Below are positions 17,225-25,850 of a stretch of 64,000 nt of DNA, in pieces. The translations under genes were made by a program, and so were the position numbers. Origin of the DNA: Achromobacter ruhlandii (lineage in GTDB: Bacteria; Pseudomonadota; Gammaproteobacteria; Burkholderiales; Burkholderiaceae_B); NCBI RefSeq assembly GCF_902859695.1, contig NZ_CADIJL010000002.1, positions 310,001 through 374,000 on the forward strand, read 5' to 3'. Every line of letters starts with the position of its first letter. The first letter of the stretch is position 1. The notes under the pieces were generated by a model. That model was given only the letters and a program-made list of their open reading frames with translations, was not told the DNA's origin and did not search any database.

Positions 17225-18355
17225 TCAGGCCATGTCGTTCAGGTGACAGGCGCTCAGGTGGTTGATGGCGATTCCCTTCAGGGTGGGAACCTCGGTTTTG
17301 CAGCGCGCCATCGCATGCGGACAGCGCGGGTGGAAGTGGCAGCCGCCGGGCGGATTGAGCGGGCTGGGAATCTCTCCCTTGATGGCGGTGAAGGTCTTGT
17401 GGCGCGATTTCAGGTTGGGGATCTCGGCCAGCAGCGCCTGGGTGTACGGATGGTTGGGGCGGCGGAAGACTTCGTCCACCGGCGCCGTCTCGACCACGCG
17501 GCCCAGGTACATGATGACCACGCGGTCCGACAGGTGCTCGACCACGCCCAGGTCATGGCTGATGAACAGGTACGTCAGGTTGAGCTGTTCGCGCAGGTCC
17601 ATGAACAGATTCAGGATCTGCGCCTGGATCGACACGTCCAGCGCGGCCACGGCCTCGTCGCACACCAGCATCGACGGCTGCACCGCCAGGGCGCGGGCGA
17701 TGCCGATGCGCTGGCGCTGGCCGCCGCTGAACTGGTGCGGATAGCGCTGGCGCAGGGCCGGGTCGAGGCCGGCGCGTTGCAGTTGCGCGCTGACGTAGTC
17801 GTCGAAGTCGTCGTTGCCGACCAGGCCGTGGATGCGGGCGGCCTCGCCGACGATCTCGTCCACGCGCAGGCGGGGGTTCAGGCTGGCGTACGGGTCCTGG
17901 AAGATCATCTGCACCTTCAGGCGCGCGGCGTGGGCCTGGGCCGGCGTCATGTCGGCCGGGCGCTGGCCGTTGATCAGCACCTCGCCGCCGGACGGCGTCA
18001 GCAGGCCGGCCGCGATGCGGCCCAGCGTGGACTTGCCGCAGCCGGATTCGCCGACCAGGCCGACCACTTCGCCGGGGCGCACCAGCAGGTCCACATGATC
18101 GACGGCGCGGGTGATGGCGGGCGGCTTGGACAGGCCCAGGCGCTGCAAGGCCCGGCCGGCGGCGCCGACGGGGCGTTCGCCAAAGCGCTTGCTGACCTGG
18201 CGCAGGTCGATGAGCGGGGTGGCGCTGCCGCGGTCATCGGCGTGGGCGCCGAGTGTGGGATGGGCAGCGGCGTGCGCGCCGTCGCCCGTTGCGATGCCCG
18301 AGGGCGGCGCCGCGTGGGCGCCGTCGCGGGTGTCCGGAATCGTCGTCTGGCTCAT
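17225..18355 (-). CDS. ABC transporter ATP-binding protein, DppF/OppF-like
   Basis: A 376-aa ATPase subunit. Walker A is GESGCGKST, the ABC signature FSGGQRQR, and Walker B MLVCDEAVAALD (Val-Ala in place of the usual Pro-Thr/Ser after the Glu-Ala), with an H-loop LFISHDLGVV. The oligopeptide-type C-terminal cysteine-containing extension (CHFHPRCPHAMARC) is present. The first 55 or so residues are a low-complexity, Ala/His/Asp-rich extension (repeated DGAHAA) not seen in typical DppF. The start at 18355 overlaps the stop of the preceding ATPase gene (ATGA), implying coupled translation of the two halves of the ATPase heterodimer. Confidence 0.92.
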   Translation of the reverse strand: MSQTTIPDTRDGAHAAPPSGIATGDGAHAAAHPTLGAHADDRGSATPLIDLRQVSKRFGERPVGAAGRALQRLGLSKPPAITRAVDHVDLLVRPGEVVGLVGESGCGKSTLGRIAAGLLTPSGGEVLINGQRPADMTPAQAHAARLKVQMIFQDPYASLNPRLRVDEIVGEAARIHGLVGNDDFDDYVSAQLQRAGLDPALRQRYPHQFSGGQRQRIGIARALAVQPSMLVCDEAVAALDVSIQAQILNLFMDLREQLNLTYLFISHDLGVVEHLSDRVVIMYLGRVVETAPVDEVFRRPNHPYTQALLAEIPNLKSRHKTFTAIKGEIPSPLNPPGGCHFHPRCPHAMARCKTEVPTLKGIAINHLSACHLNDMA

Positions 18356-19374
18356 GCCGTCACCTCGCCCGGTTGGCGCGATGGATGAAAGCAGCGCACC
18401 TGATGGCCGGGCAGCACGTCGGTGATGGCGGGCTGCTGGCCGCATTGCGCCGTGGCGCGCGCGCAGCGCGCCGCGAAGGCACAGCCGGCGGGCAGAGTGA
18501 GCAGGTTGGGTGTCATGCCGGGAATCTGGCGCAGGCGTTGGCCGCGCTGGTTGTTGCTGGGCAGGCTGTCGATCAGGCCCACCGTGTAGGGATGCTGCGG
18601 ACGGTCGAGCACGTCGTCGACCTTGCCGTGTTCGACGATGCGGCCGGCGTACATCACCGCCACGTCGTCGGCCAGGCCCGCCACCACCGACAGGTCATGG
18701 GTGATCCAGATGAGGCTGGTGCCGTGCTGCTGCGCCAGCTTCTGCACTTCGGACAGGATCTGTGCCTGGATGGTGACATCCAGCGCCGTGGTCGGCTCGT
18801 CGGCGATGATGAGGTCGGGCCGGTGCAGCATGGAGATGGCGATCGCCACGCGCTGGCGCATGCCGCCGGACAACTGGTGCGGATACGCCAGCAGCCGTTC
18901 TTCCGGGCTGGGAATGCCCATCATGCCGAGCGTGTCGCGGGCCAGCTCGCGCGCCTGCGCCTTGCTCATGCTGTTGTGGGCGCGCACCGTTTCGATCATC
19001 TGCACGTCGACCCGCAGCACCGGGTTCAACGTCATCATCGGATCCTGGAAGATCATGGCGATGCGGTTGCCCTGCAGCTTGCGCAGTTCGCGCGGGGCCA
19101 GCTTGGTCAGGTCGCGGCCCTGGAACAGCACCTGGCCGCCGACCACGCGGCCGGGGGCGTCCACCAGGCCCATGATCGAAAAGCCGGTGACGGATTTGCC
19201 CGAGCCGGATTCTCCGACCAGGCCCAGGATCTTGCCGCGCTCCAGCGTGAACGACACGTCGTCCACGGCGGGCAGGGTGCCGGCGCGGGTGAAGAAGTGG
19301 GTACGCAGGTTGCGCACTTCCAGGGTCGGCACGTTGGCGGCGGCCGGCGCCGCGACGGGACGGGCGGCGCTCAT
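18352..19374 (-). CDS. ABC transporter ATP-binding protein, DppD/OppD-like
   Basis: A 340-aa ATPase subunit with Walker A GESGSGKSV, signature LSGGMRQR, Walker B LIIADEPTTALD and H-loop WITHDLSVV. The C-terminal oligopeptide-transporter extension (GCAFAARCARATAQC) carries the conserved cysteines. It pairs with the DppF-like protein to power import. The gene begins at ATG 19374, overlapping the permease stop by four bases, and its own stop overlaps the next gene in the same way. Confidence 0.92.
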   Translation of the reverse strand: MSAARPVAAPAAANVPTLEVRNLRTHFFTRAGTLPAVDDVSFTLERGKILGLVGESGSGKSVTGFSIMGLVDAPGRVVGGQVLFQGRDLTKLAPRELRKLQGNRIAMIFQDPMMTLNPVLRVDVQMIETVRAHNSMSKAQARELARDTLGMMGIPSPEERLLAYPHQLSGGMRQRVAIAISMLHRPDLIIADEPTTALDVTIQAQILSEVQKLAQQHGTSLIWITHDLSVVAGLADDVAVMYAGRIVEHGKVDDVLDRPQHPYTVGLIDSLPSNNQRGQRLRQIPGMTPNLLTLPAGCAFAARCARATAQCGQQPAITDVLPGHQVRCFHPSRQPGEVTA

Positions 19375-20306
19375 TTGTGGGTCCTCGGGTTCAGCACGTC
19401 GCGCAGGCGGTCGCCTACCAGGTTGATGGCGACGATGGTGATCAGCAGCGCGATGCCGGGGTAGAAGCTGATCCAGTATTCGCCGGACAGCATGTATTGG
19501 AAGCCGTTGGAGATCAGCAGCCCTAGCGACGGCTCGGTCACGGGCACGCCCAGGCCCAGGAAGCTCAGCGTGGCTTCGAGCGTGATGGCGCGCGCGATCT
19601 GCAGGGTGCCGATGACGATCAGCGGCGGCAGGCAGTTGGGCAGGATGTGCTTGAGCATGATCCGCCAGTTGGGGATGTCCAGGCAGCGCGCCGCCTCGAC
19701 GTACTCGCGGCGGCGCTCGACCAGGGCCTGGCCGCGCGCGGTGCGGGCGTAGTAGGCCCATTCCAGGATCACCAGCGTCAGCACCACGTTGCCCACGCCT
19801 TTGCCCAGGTAGGCCAGGATCATCATGGCCACCAGGATCGAGGGGAACGACAGGATCAGGTCGACCAGCCGCATGATCAGCGCGTCGACCTTGCCGCCGG
19901 CGTAGGCCGCCAGCAAACCCAGCAGCGTGCCGATGATGCCGGCGATCAGCGCCGAGCCCACGCCCACCATCAGACTGATGCGCAGGCCGTACAGGATGCC
20001 CGACAGCAAGTCGCGGCCCTGGCCGTCGGTGCCGAGCCAATAGTGGAAGGTGTTCAGGCCGTTCATCGTGCCCGGCGCCAGGCGCGCGTCCAGCACGTCG
20101 ATCTGCAGCAGGTCGTAGGGGTTCTGCGGCGAGATCCACGGCGCCAGGATGGCGGCCAGGATCAGCAGGGTGGCGATCACCAGCCCGAACACCGCCGTCT
20201 TGGACGACAGGAATTCCAGCAGGTTGCGGCGCCAGGGCGATTCGCGCTTCAGCGCGGGGGCGGCGGTTTGCATGGCATTTGCCTGGGGAGTGTTCGGAGC
20301 GCTCAT
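19371..20306 (-). CDS. ABC transporter permease, DppC-like
   Basis: A 311-aa inner-membrane permease. A cytoplasmic N-terminal region (RESPWRRNLLEFLSSKTAVFGL) leads into the first of about six membrane helices. The periplasmic stretch LGTDGQGRDLLSGILYGLRISL is a strong family hallmark. The EAA loop is EYVEAARCLDIPNWRIMLKHILPN. It forms the channel with the DppB-like subunit. The start at 20306 overlaps the dppB stop codon (ATGA). Confidence 0.92.
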   Translation of the reverse strand: MSAPNTPQANAMQTAAPALKRESPWRRNLLEFLSSKTAVFGLVIATLLILAAILAPWISPQNPYDLLQIDVLDARLAPGTMNGLNTFHYWLGTDGQGRDLLSGILYGLRISLMVGVGSALIAGIIGTLLGLLAAYAGGKVDALIMRLVDLILSFPSILVAMMILAYLGKGVGNVVLTLVILEWAYYARTARGQALVERRREYVEAARCLDIPNWRIMLKHILPNCLPPLIVIGTLQIARAITLEATLSFLGLGVPVTEPSLGLLISNGFQYMLSGEYWISFYPGIALLITIVAINLVGDRLRDVLNPRTHK

Positions 20307-21277
20307 GCCGAGGCCTCCAGCCGCACCCGCGGGTCCAGCACTTTGTACAGGATGTCGACGATCAGGTTGAGCGTCACGAACAGGCACACCACCACGATCA
20401 GGTAGGCCACGATCACCGGGCGGTCCAGCGCGTTCAGGCTGTCCAGGATCAGCTTGCCGGCGCCGGGCCAGGCGAAGATGCTTTCGGTGATGACGGCGAA
20501 GGCGATGGTCGAGCCCAGCTCCAGGCCCAGCACCGTCACCAGCGGGATCATGGTGTTGCGCAGCACGTGCACACAGACCACCCGGAACGGCGACAGGCCC
20601 TTGGCGCGGGCGAACTTGACGAAGTCCAGCGGCATCACGTCGCGCACGCCGGCGCGGGTCAGGCGGATCACCAGCGAGATCTTGAACAGCGACAGGTTCA
20701 GCGCCGGCAGGATCAGGTGGCGCCAGCCGTCGGCCGTCAGCCACGACCACTGGAAGCCCAGGAATTCCACCGTCTGGCCGCGGCCGCTGGCGGGCAGCCA
20801 GCCCAGCGACACGCTGAAGGTCATGATCAGCATCAGCGCGACCCAGAAGGTCGGCAGCGAAAAGCCGACGATGCTGCCCGCCATCACCAGCTTGGAGAAA
20901 CGGCTGTCGGGATACAGCCCGGCCAACAGGCCCAGCGGCAGCCCGATGATCACCGCCAGCAGCAGCGCGGCGATGGCCAGCTCCAGGGTCGCCGGCAGGC
21001 GCTGGATCACCAGTTCCACGGCGGGGATGTTGTAGACAAAGCTGTTGCCCAGGTTGCCGTGCAGCGCCCCGTTCAGAAAGCCCAGGTACTGTTGCCACAG
21101 GGGCTTGTCCAGCCCCAGTTCGGCGATGATGCGGGCGCGGTCGACCTGGTCGACGTCCTGGCCGATCAGGATGTCGACGGGGTTGCCGATGGCGTGCAGC
21201 CCGACGAAGACGATCAGCGTCATCAGGAACACGACCACCGCGGCTTGCGCCACGCGGCGGAGCAGCCAAGCGGTCAT
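20303..21277 (-). CDS. ABC transporter permease, DppB-like
   Basis: A 324-aa permease with six predicted transmembrane segments. It starts MTAWLLRRVAQAAVVVFLMT (ATG 21277) and has the GLDKPLWQQYLGFLNGALHGNLG signature of the DppB/GsiC group. The EAA loop is DFVKFARAKGLSPFRVVCVHVLRN. It overlaps the upstream flavoprotein gene's stop codon and the downstream permease start, each by four bases. Confidence 0.92.
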   Translation of the reverse strand: MTAWLLRRVAQAAVVVFLMTLIVFVGLHAIGNPVDILIGQDVDQVDRARIIAELGLDKPLWQQYLGFLNGALHGNLGNSFVYNIPAVELVIQRLPATLELAIAALLLAVIIGLPLGLLAGLYPDSRFSKLVMAGSIVGFSLPTFWVALMLIMTFSVSLGWLPASGRGQTVEFLGFQWSWLTADGWRHLILPALNLSLFKISLVIRLTRAGVRDVMPLDFVKFARAKGLSPFRVVCVHVLRNTMIPLVTVLGLELGSTIAFAVITESIFAWPGAGKLILDSLNALDRPVIVAYLIVVVCLFVTLNLIVDILYKVLDPRVRLEASA

Positions 21278-22749
21278 TGCGCGGTCTCCGCCTGCCGGGC
21301 CGCGCCGGGCGCCGGGGCCGGCGTCCATTCGTCGCCGAACACCTCGGGTTCCGCGAACGCTTCCATGTTGGCGTAGTGCGTGGCCACGTCCTCGCGGTAG
21401 AAGAGGCCCGCGATGCCTTGCGCCAGGCGCTTGGCGCCTTCGCTGATGGCCGGGATGTCGCCCGACACGGTGCCGTGCGTCAGCGCGGCCGGGTACGAGA
21501 AGCAGTGCACCCGGTCCAGGCCGGGACAGGCGCCCGGGGTCTTCTCCTGCAGCTCGAAGGCCGCGCCCAGGTCGGGCGAGTCATGCAGCTCCTGGTCTTC
21601 CTCGCCGGCGGGCGGGGTGTAGCGGTCACCCCAGGCGCGCACGTGCGGCGCCAGCGCGGCGAATTCCGGCCGCACGGTCCAGTCGATGCGAAAACCCGTG
21701 GAGAACACCAGGAAGTCCAGCGTGAAGACGCCCTTGGGCGTGGTGACGCGGATTTCGTCATTGACCAGCGCCAGGTCCTGCACGCCGCAGCCCAGGTTGA
21801 AGCGGGCGTTCGGGTGGCGCGACACGCGCAGCGTGCTGCCGCGCGGCGGCGGCACCTGGGCGGCGTTGATGTAGTGGCGGATCTTCCACTTCCATTCATC
21901 GGGCAGGTTCAGGTGGCCGTGGGTCAGGCCGGGGTTGCCGGCGCCCTTGCCCTTGTTGATGCGCGGAATGTCGTCGCGGCGGATCAGCAGGTCGACGCTG
22001 GCCGCGCCCGCTTCCAGGGCGGTGGCGGCGCTGTCCATGGCCGACGCGCCCGCGCCCACCACGCCGACGCGCTTGCCGGCCAGGGTGGCGTAGTCCAGCA
22101 CGTCCGACGAATGCGCCCAGCGGTCGCGCGGCAGCTTGCGCGCGAAGTCCGGCACGTAGGCGCCGCCCAGGCCGTCGCGGCCGGTGGCCAGCACCACGCG
22201 GCGCGCCAGCACAGTCTGGCGGCCAGTGGGCGATTCGATGTCCAGTTGCACCAGCCGGTCGGCGCGCGGCAGCACGGCCAGCACGCGGTGCTGGTTGCGC
22301 ACGTCCAGGTCCAGCACACGGCGGTACCAGCGCAGGTAGTCCATCCACTGCAGGCGCGGGATCTTGTCCAGCGCCTCCCAGGCCTCGGCGCCGAACTGTG
22401 CCTCGAACCAGGCGCGGAAGGTCAGGGCGGGCAGGCCCAGCGCCGGGCCGGTCAGTTGCTTGGGCGAGCGCAGCGTTTCCATGCGCGCGGTGGTGGCCCA
22501 CGGCCCTTCATAGCCTTCGGGCGACTGGTCGAAGATCGGCGCGACGATGCCCAGGTGCGTCAGCGAGGCCGCCGCGGCCAGGCCGGCCATGCCGCCGCCG
22601 ATGATGGCCACGTCCAGCACCGGCTGGCCGTCGACCAGGCGCGGCGTGACCCAGGGCTTGGCGGGGATTTCCAGCCAGGACAGGTCCTGGCGCAGGCGCG
22701 CTTCCAGCGCGGCCAGGCCTTGCGGGGTGGGAGCGAGGGGTTGGTTCAT
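21274..22749 (-). CDS. FAD-dependent oxidoreductase / monooxygenase-like flavoprotein
   Basis: A 491-aa flavoprotein with two Rossmann motifs. FAD-binding VAIIGGGMAGLAAAASLTHLG is near residues 47-67, and a second dinucleotide site RVGVVGAGASAMDSA near 225-240 probably binds NAD(P)H. The order resembles flavin monooxygenases of the COG2072 group. It is likely cytoplasmic, acting on the compound taken up by the transporter encoded immediately downstream. The start overlaps the lysR stop (ATGA), so regulator, oxidase and transporter are translationally chained. The substrate is unknown. Confidence 0.85.
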   Translation of the reverse strand: MNQPLAPTPQGLAALEARLRQDLSWLEIPAKPWVTPRLVDGQPVLDVAIIGGGMAGLAAAASLTHLGIVAPIFDQSPEGYEGPWATTARMETLRSPKQLTGPALGLPALTFRAWFEAQFGAEAWEALDKIPRLQWMDYLRWYRRVLDLDVRNQHRVLAVLPRADRLVQLDIESPTGRQTVLARRVVLATGRDGLGGAYVPDFARKLPRDRWAHSSDVLDYATLAGKRVGVVGAGASAMDSAATALEAGAASVDLLIRRDDIPRINKGKGAGNPGLTHGHLNLPDEWKWKIRHYINAAQVPPPRGSTLRVSRHPNARFNLGCGVQDLALVNDEIRVTTPKGVFTLDFLVFSTGFRIDWTVRPEFAALAPHVRAWGDRYTPPAGEEDQELHDSPDLGAAFELQEKTPGACPGLDRVHCFSYPAALTHGTVSGDIPAISEGAKRLAQGIAGLFYREDVATHYANMEAFAEPEVFGDEWTPAPAPGAARQAETAQ

Positions 22750-23714
22750 GCGGGGGTATCCGTAAGAGGGGTGTCATCGCCGTAGATCGACTGCAGCAGC
22801 GCGCCGTGCTGGCAGGCGTCGTGCAGCACGAAGCCGGGCAGCAACTGCGCGGCGGCCTGCGCCAGCGCATCGGCCATGGCCTGGCAGGCCGGCGTCAGGG
22901 GCTGCAACTGCGAGGTGATGACCCCGAAGAAAAAGGGGATGTCCAGGTCGATCGGGCGGATCGCCACGCCCGCCATCGGCGCGCCGTAGGCGGTAATGGG
23001 TTCCAGCACCGACACGCCCAGGCCCGCGCGCACGGCGGCCAGGGCGTTGACGGACGAATTGGTTTCGATGGCGCCGGCGGCATGGCCCAGCGCCGCGTCC
23101 AGCCGGCGGCGCAGGCGGTAGGGATTGGCCATGGTGATGACGCGGCGCCCGGCCAGCTCGGCCACCGGCACCACGTCATGGCGCGCGGCGGGATCGTTTT
23201 CGGGCAGCGCGACCACACAGGGGGCCTGGCCGATCCAGTGCACCGTCAGGCCGCGATGCTCCAGCGGCAGGCTGGTCGCGCCCAGTTGCGCCGCGCCGCT
23301 CAGGACGGCGTGCACCACGCGCTCGGGCGAGGCGCTGCGCAGTTCGATGCGGGGGGCCAGGTTGGCGTGCGGCTCGATGCGCTTGAGCGCGTCCGGCACC
23401 AGCCCGGCGGCCAGCGCCGAAGTGGCCGCCAGCAGCAGCGGTTGCGCCTGGCCGCGAGCGATTTCCTCGGCCCGGTCGCGGATCTGGCGCAGGCTGGACA
23501 GGGCGCGTTCCACGTCGTCATAGAGCAGGAAGCCCTGCTCGGTCGGCGTCACGCGCGGCCCGCTGCGGGCGAACAGGGCATAGCCGATCTCGGCCTCCAG
23601 TTCCTGCAGCAGGCGGCTGATCGCGGGTTGCGAGCGGCCAAGCAGACGCCCGGCAGCGGTGACGCTGCCCGTGGACATGACGGCCGCGAAGGCCTCGAGT
23701 TGACGAAGTTCCAT
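22746..23714 (-). CDS. LysR-family regulator heading the transport operon
   Basis: A 322-aa LTTR. The N-terminal winged HTH (LRQLEAFAAVMSTGSVTAAG, then LLGRSQPAISRLLQELE) is followed by the periplasmic-binding-like effector domain. Unlike the usual divergent arrangement, it is the first gene of the operon it probably controls and is joined by an ATGA overlap to the flavoprotein gene. A 42-bp dyad centred 84 bp upstream of its start (23778-23819) is a candidate operator for autoregulation and operon control. Confidence 0.88.
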   Translation of the reverse strand: MELRQLEAFAAVMSTGSVTAAGRLLGRSQPAISRLLQELEAEIGYALFARSGPRVTPTEQGFLLYDDVERALSSLRQIRDRAEEIARGQAQPLLLAATSALAAGLVPDALKRIEPHANLAPRIELRSASPERVVHAVLSGAAQLGATSLPLEHRGLTVHWIGQAPCVVALPENDPAARHDVVPVAELAGRRVITMANPYRLRRRLDAALGHAAGAIETNSSVNALAAVRAGLGVSVLEPITAYGAPMAGVAIRPIDLDIPFFFGVITSQLQPLTPACQAMADALAQAAAQLLPGFVLHDACQHGALLQSIYGDDTPLTDTPA

Positions 23715-23777
23715 CTGTCTTGCTTTATGCCAAGGACGAATTCTTGCGTATCGAGTATGCGCCCGGCAAATAATTAA

Positions 23778-23819
23778 AGGGCATAAGCAAATTCCCTAAT
23801 CGGGATTTCCTTATGCCCT
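23778..23819. promoter_or_regulatory. Long interrupted dyad upstream of the lysR-led operon
   Basis: AGGGCATAAG (23778-23787) and CTTATGCCCT (23810-23819) are perfect complements. Inside them AAATTCCC and GGGATTT form a second, shorter symmetric pair around the centre at 23798/23799. The location 64-105 bp upstream of the LysR start suggests an operator for that regulator. A hairpin with another role is possible. Confidence 0.65.
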
Positions 23820-23926
23820 GTCATTACTTCGCGTTATTTCAACGACTTACGGGATTACCCTAGGGCCGCCCGTCTCCGGCTGGGGGACTTTGGGGGGATT
23901 TCGAGCACGACGAGACGCACGCGCGA

Positions 23927-24952
23927 TCACGCCGGTTGGGGGCGCCTCGATATCCGCTCGCGCACTTCGGGCGAGGCCAGGCACGTCGCGACGGCCTCGT
24001 AGCCCGGCGCGCCGGGGTAAGGCACGACGCGGCTTGGCGGACTGTGATTCGCCGGGCAAAGCAGAATGGCTTCGTCGGGTCCAACGGCGGCAAGATCCAG
24101 GATCGCCGACGAGCGCGTCATCAGGAAGAGGGGCTTTCCTCCGGCCTTCGCGCGTTGACGAAGGTGCGCCATCAAGGCTTCCTGAGATGGCTGGTCCAGG
24201 CCCTGTTCGACCATGTCGATCACCAACACCGCGGGGCCTTCCGTTTCCAATGCAACGAGTAAAGCCGTCAGCGCATCGGATTCTCTTGCGCCCTCGTCGA
24301 CGAGCCACGCCACGACTTTGGCAATGCGCGATCCGAGAGCGGGATCCGTTGCCAACATGGCCTTCGCCGCGGCGCATCCATTGTCGAGCCGATCCAGGCC
24401 AACGAAGGCCGCATTTGGCAGGCTCTGCGCGAGACAAAGGGCCAGCCTGGTCTTTCCGCTGCCTAACGAGCCGATGATGTAATTCAGGGGACGCACATCC
24501 CGAACTTCGAACCATTCCCCTCCCCAAGGCCAGGGAAGCGCAAACGCCGCGCGGGTTTCGGTCGATCGATCGAGCAAGCCGGTTAATTCTCCATCCGATG
24601 GCATCCGACCACGAGCCAGGTTTGCCTGGATGCTTCGTAGCTTGTCCAATTGGTGAAGAAGCGCTTGGATATCTTTGCCGAGCACCGCTTCGTGTGTCGA
24701 CAATGCCGCGCTCAGGCTCTCGACGTCACCCTCCAGTACGCGCGCGATTTGAGCCAAGCTGAGTCCGAGCGTGCGCAGCGTCACGATTTCGGTCGCGCGG
24801 ACGATATCGTCAGGTCTATAGGTTCTATACCCCGCTGGTGTACGCCCGGGGGTCATCAAGCCATGCTGCTCGTATAGCCGCAAGGCCTTGATCGATACGC
24901 CAAGCCGTCTGGCTGCTTCGGAAGCATTCAGCCACGAATTGGAAGAACTCAT
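23927..24952 (-). CDS. MerR-type HTH fused to a P-loop ATPase domain
   Basis: A 341-aa protein with two unrelated halves. Residues 6-75 are a MerR-family winged HTH (LNASEAARRLGVSIKALRLYEQHGLMTP, then GYRTYRPDDIVRATEI), followed by a dimerisation-type helix to about 115. From 150 on there is an ATPase: Walker A GSLGSGKT at 161-168, Walker B AVLVIDM with Asp246, and a downstream LFLMTRSSAILDL segment resembling ABC/SMC-type sensor strands. The usual MerR effector-binding region (cysteines or a drug pocket) is replaced by this ATPase. It may be a nucleotide-responsive regulator; the target is unknown. It is monocistronic, and the downstream strand is empty to 23820. Confidence 0.75.
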   Translation of the reverse strand: MSSSNSWLNASEAARRLGVSIKALRLYEQHGLMTPGRTPAGYRTYRPDDIVRATEIVTLRTLGLSLAQIARVLEGDVESLSAALSTHEAVLGKDIQALLHQLDKLRSIQANLARGRMPSDGELTGLLDRSTETRAAFALPWPWGGEWFEVRDVRPLNYIIGSLGSGKTRLALCLAQSLPNAAFVGLDRLDNGCAAAKAMLATDPALGSRIAKVVAWLVDEGARESDALTALLVALETEGPAVLVIDMVEQGLDQPSQEALMAHLRQRAKAGGKPLFLMTRSSAILDLAAVGPDEAILLCPANHSPPSRVVPYPGAPGYEAVATCLASPEVRERISRRPQPA

Positions 24953-25130
24953 GGGTTCACCGTCCTTGTGTTGACTAGGTGCAGCCAGCTTGGGGGCGGC
25001 CCCAAGGGTCGAGTCAACACATTATCGGATTGTTTGCCGGCACAACGCCCGTCTGCTCATGGGAAAGGAAATTGCAATAGCATTACGCCTCGCCTGGCGG
25101 TTCAATCCTGGCAACTTTGATGGGGAAAGC

Positions 25131-25835
25131 ATGGCAAGGGGACGACCGGTATCGGACGCGCGGCGCGCCACGCCTGGGGCCGGGGGCCGGCAAGGCGGCA
25201 CGGATGGACGCCTCCGCCTCCTCTATAGGCCGGTGGCGGTACTGCTCTGCCTGGGCTTGGGCGCCTGCATCAATGGCCGGCCGATGCAGCCCCCGCCGCC
25301 GCTGTACGCGCTGTGGGCCAAGGCTGGCGTCGATCAGCAAGGCGTGCGTGACGCGCTGCTCGACTGCGGCTTTCCCAGCGCCAGCCATGTCGACGGCACG
25401 ACCATCACCAACAACGACTATGCGCGGGGTGAGCAGTGCATGCTCGGCAAAGGCTTCGCCTACCAGGAGCGCCACACCTACTGCGACACCCATCCCCATC
25501 TGGCGGCCTGTCCGGCAACCGACGGCGCCGCGGCGGCGGGGTCACGGCAACGTCCGCCCGCCTATGAACAATGGACCCGGCCGGACGCCGACGCCCAGCG
25601 CGTGCAGCAAGCCATGCGGGCGTGCGGCTACGCCTCGGTCATCGAGCCGGGCGACGACATGCTGCTCAACGATATCGCCGCCGCGCAGTTGTGCATGCTC
25701 GACGGGGGCTTCCAGTTCACGTTGCCGGCCGGCGCGCTGTTGTGCAGGAATCCCCCCCTGCTGGTGGCCTGCCGCGGCCGCGTGATCGACACCGCCCATT
25801 GCTGCGCGCCGCCCCGGGCTGCCGGCCAGCGCTGA
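25131..25835 (+). CDS. Lipoprotein with tandemly duplicated cysteine domain
   Basis: A 234-aa protein. The start is ATG 25131 with GGGGAAAG just upstream. A long basic n-region precedes the hydrophobic stretch VAVLLCLGLGA and lipobox Cys46 (LGAC). The mature part holds two copies of one domain. The first runs from PPLYALWAKAGVDQQGV to HLAAC, the second from PPAYEQWTRPDADAQRV to LLVAC. Shared positions are PPxYxxW, V...A...CG..S, ND.A, CML..GF and the final C. The even cysteine spacing suggests two disulfides per repeat. No known family is assigned; likely an outer-membrane-anchored periplasmic protein. Confidence 0.7.
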   Translation: MARGRPVSDARRATPGAGGRQGGTDGRLRLLYRPVAVLLCLGLGACINGRPMQPPPPLYALWAKAGVDQQGVRDALLDCGFPSASHVDGTTITNNDYARGEQCMLGKGFAYQERHTYCDTHPHLAACPATDGAAAAGSRQRPPAYEQWTRPDADAQRVQQAMRACGYASVIEPGDDMLLNDIAAAQLCMLDGGFQFTLPAGALLCRNPPLLVACRGRVIDTAHCCAPPRAAGQR

Positions 25836-25850
25836 CGCGGCGGCCCTGCG

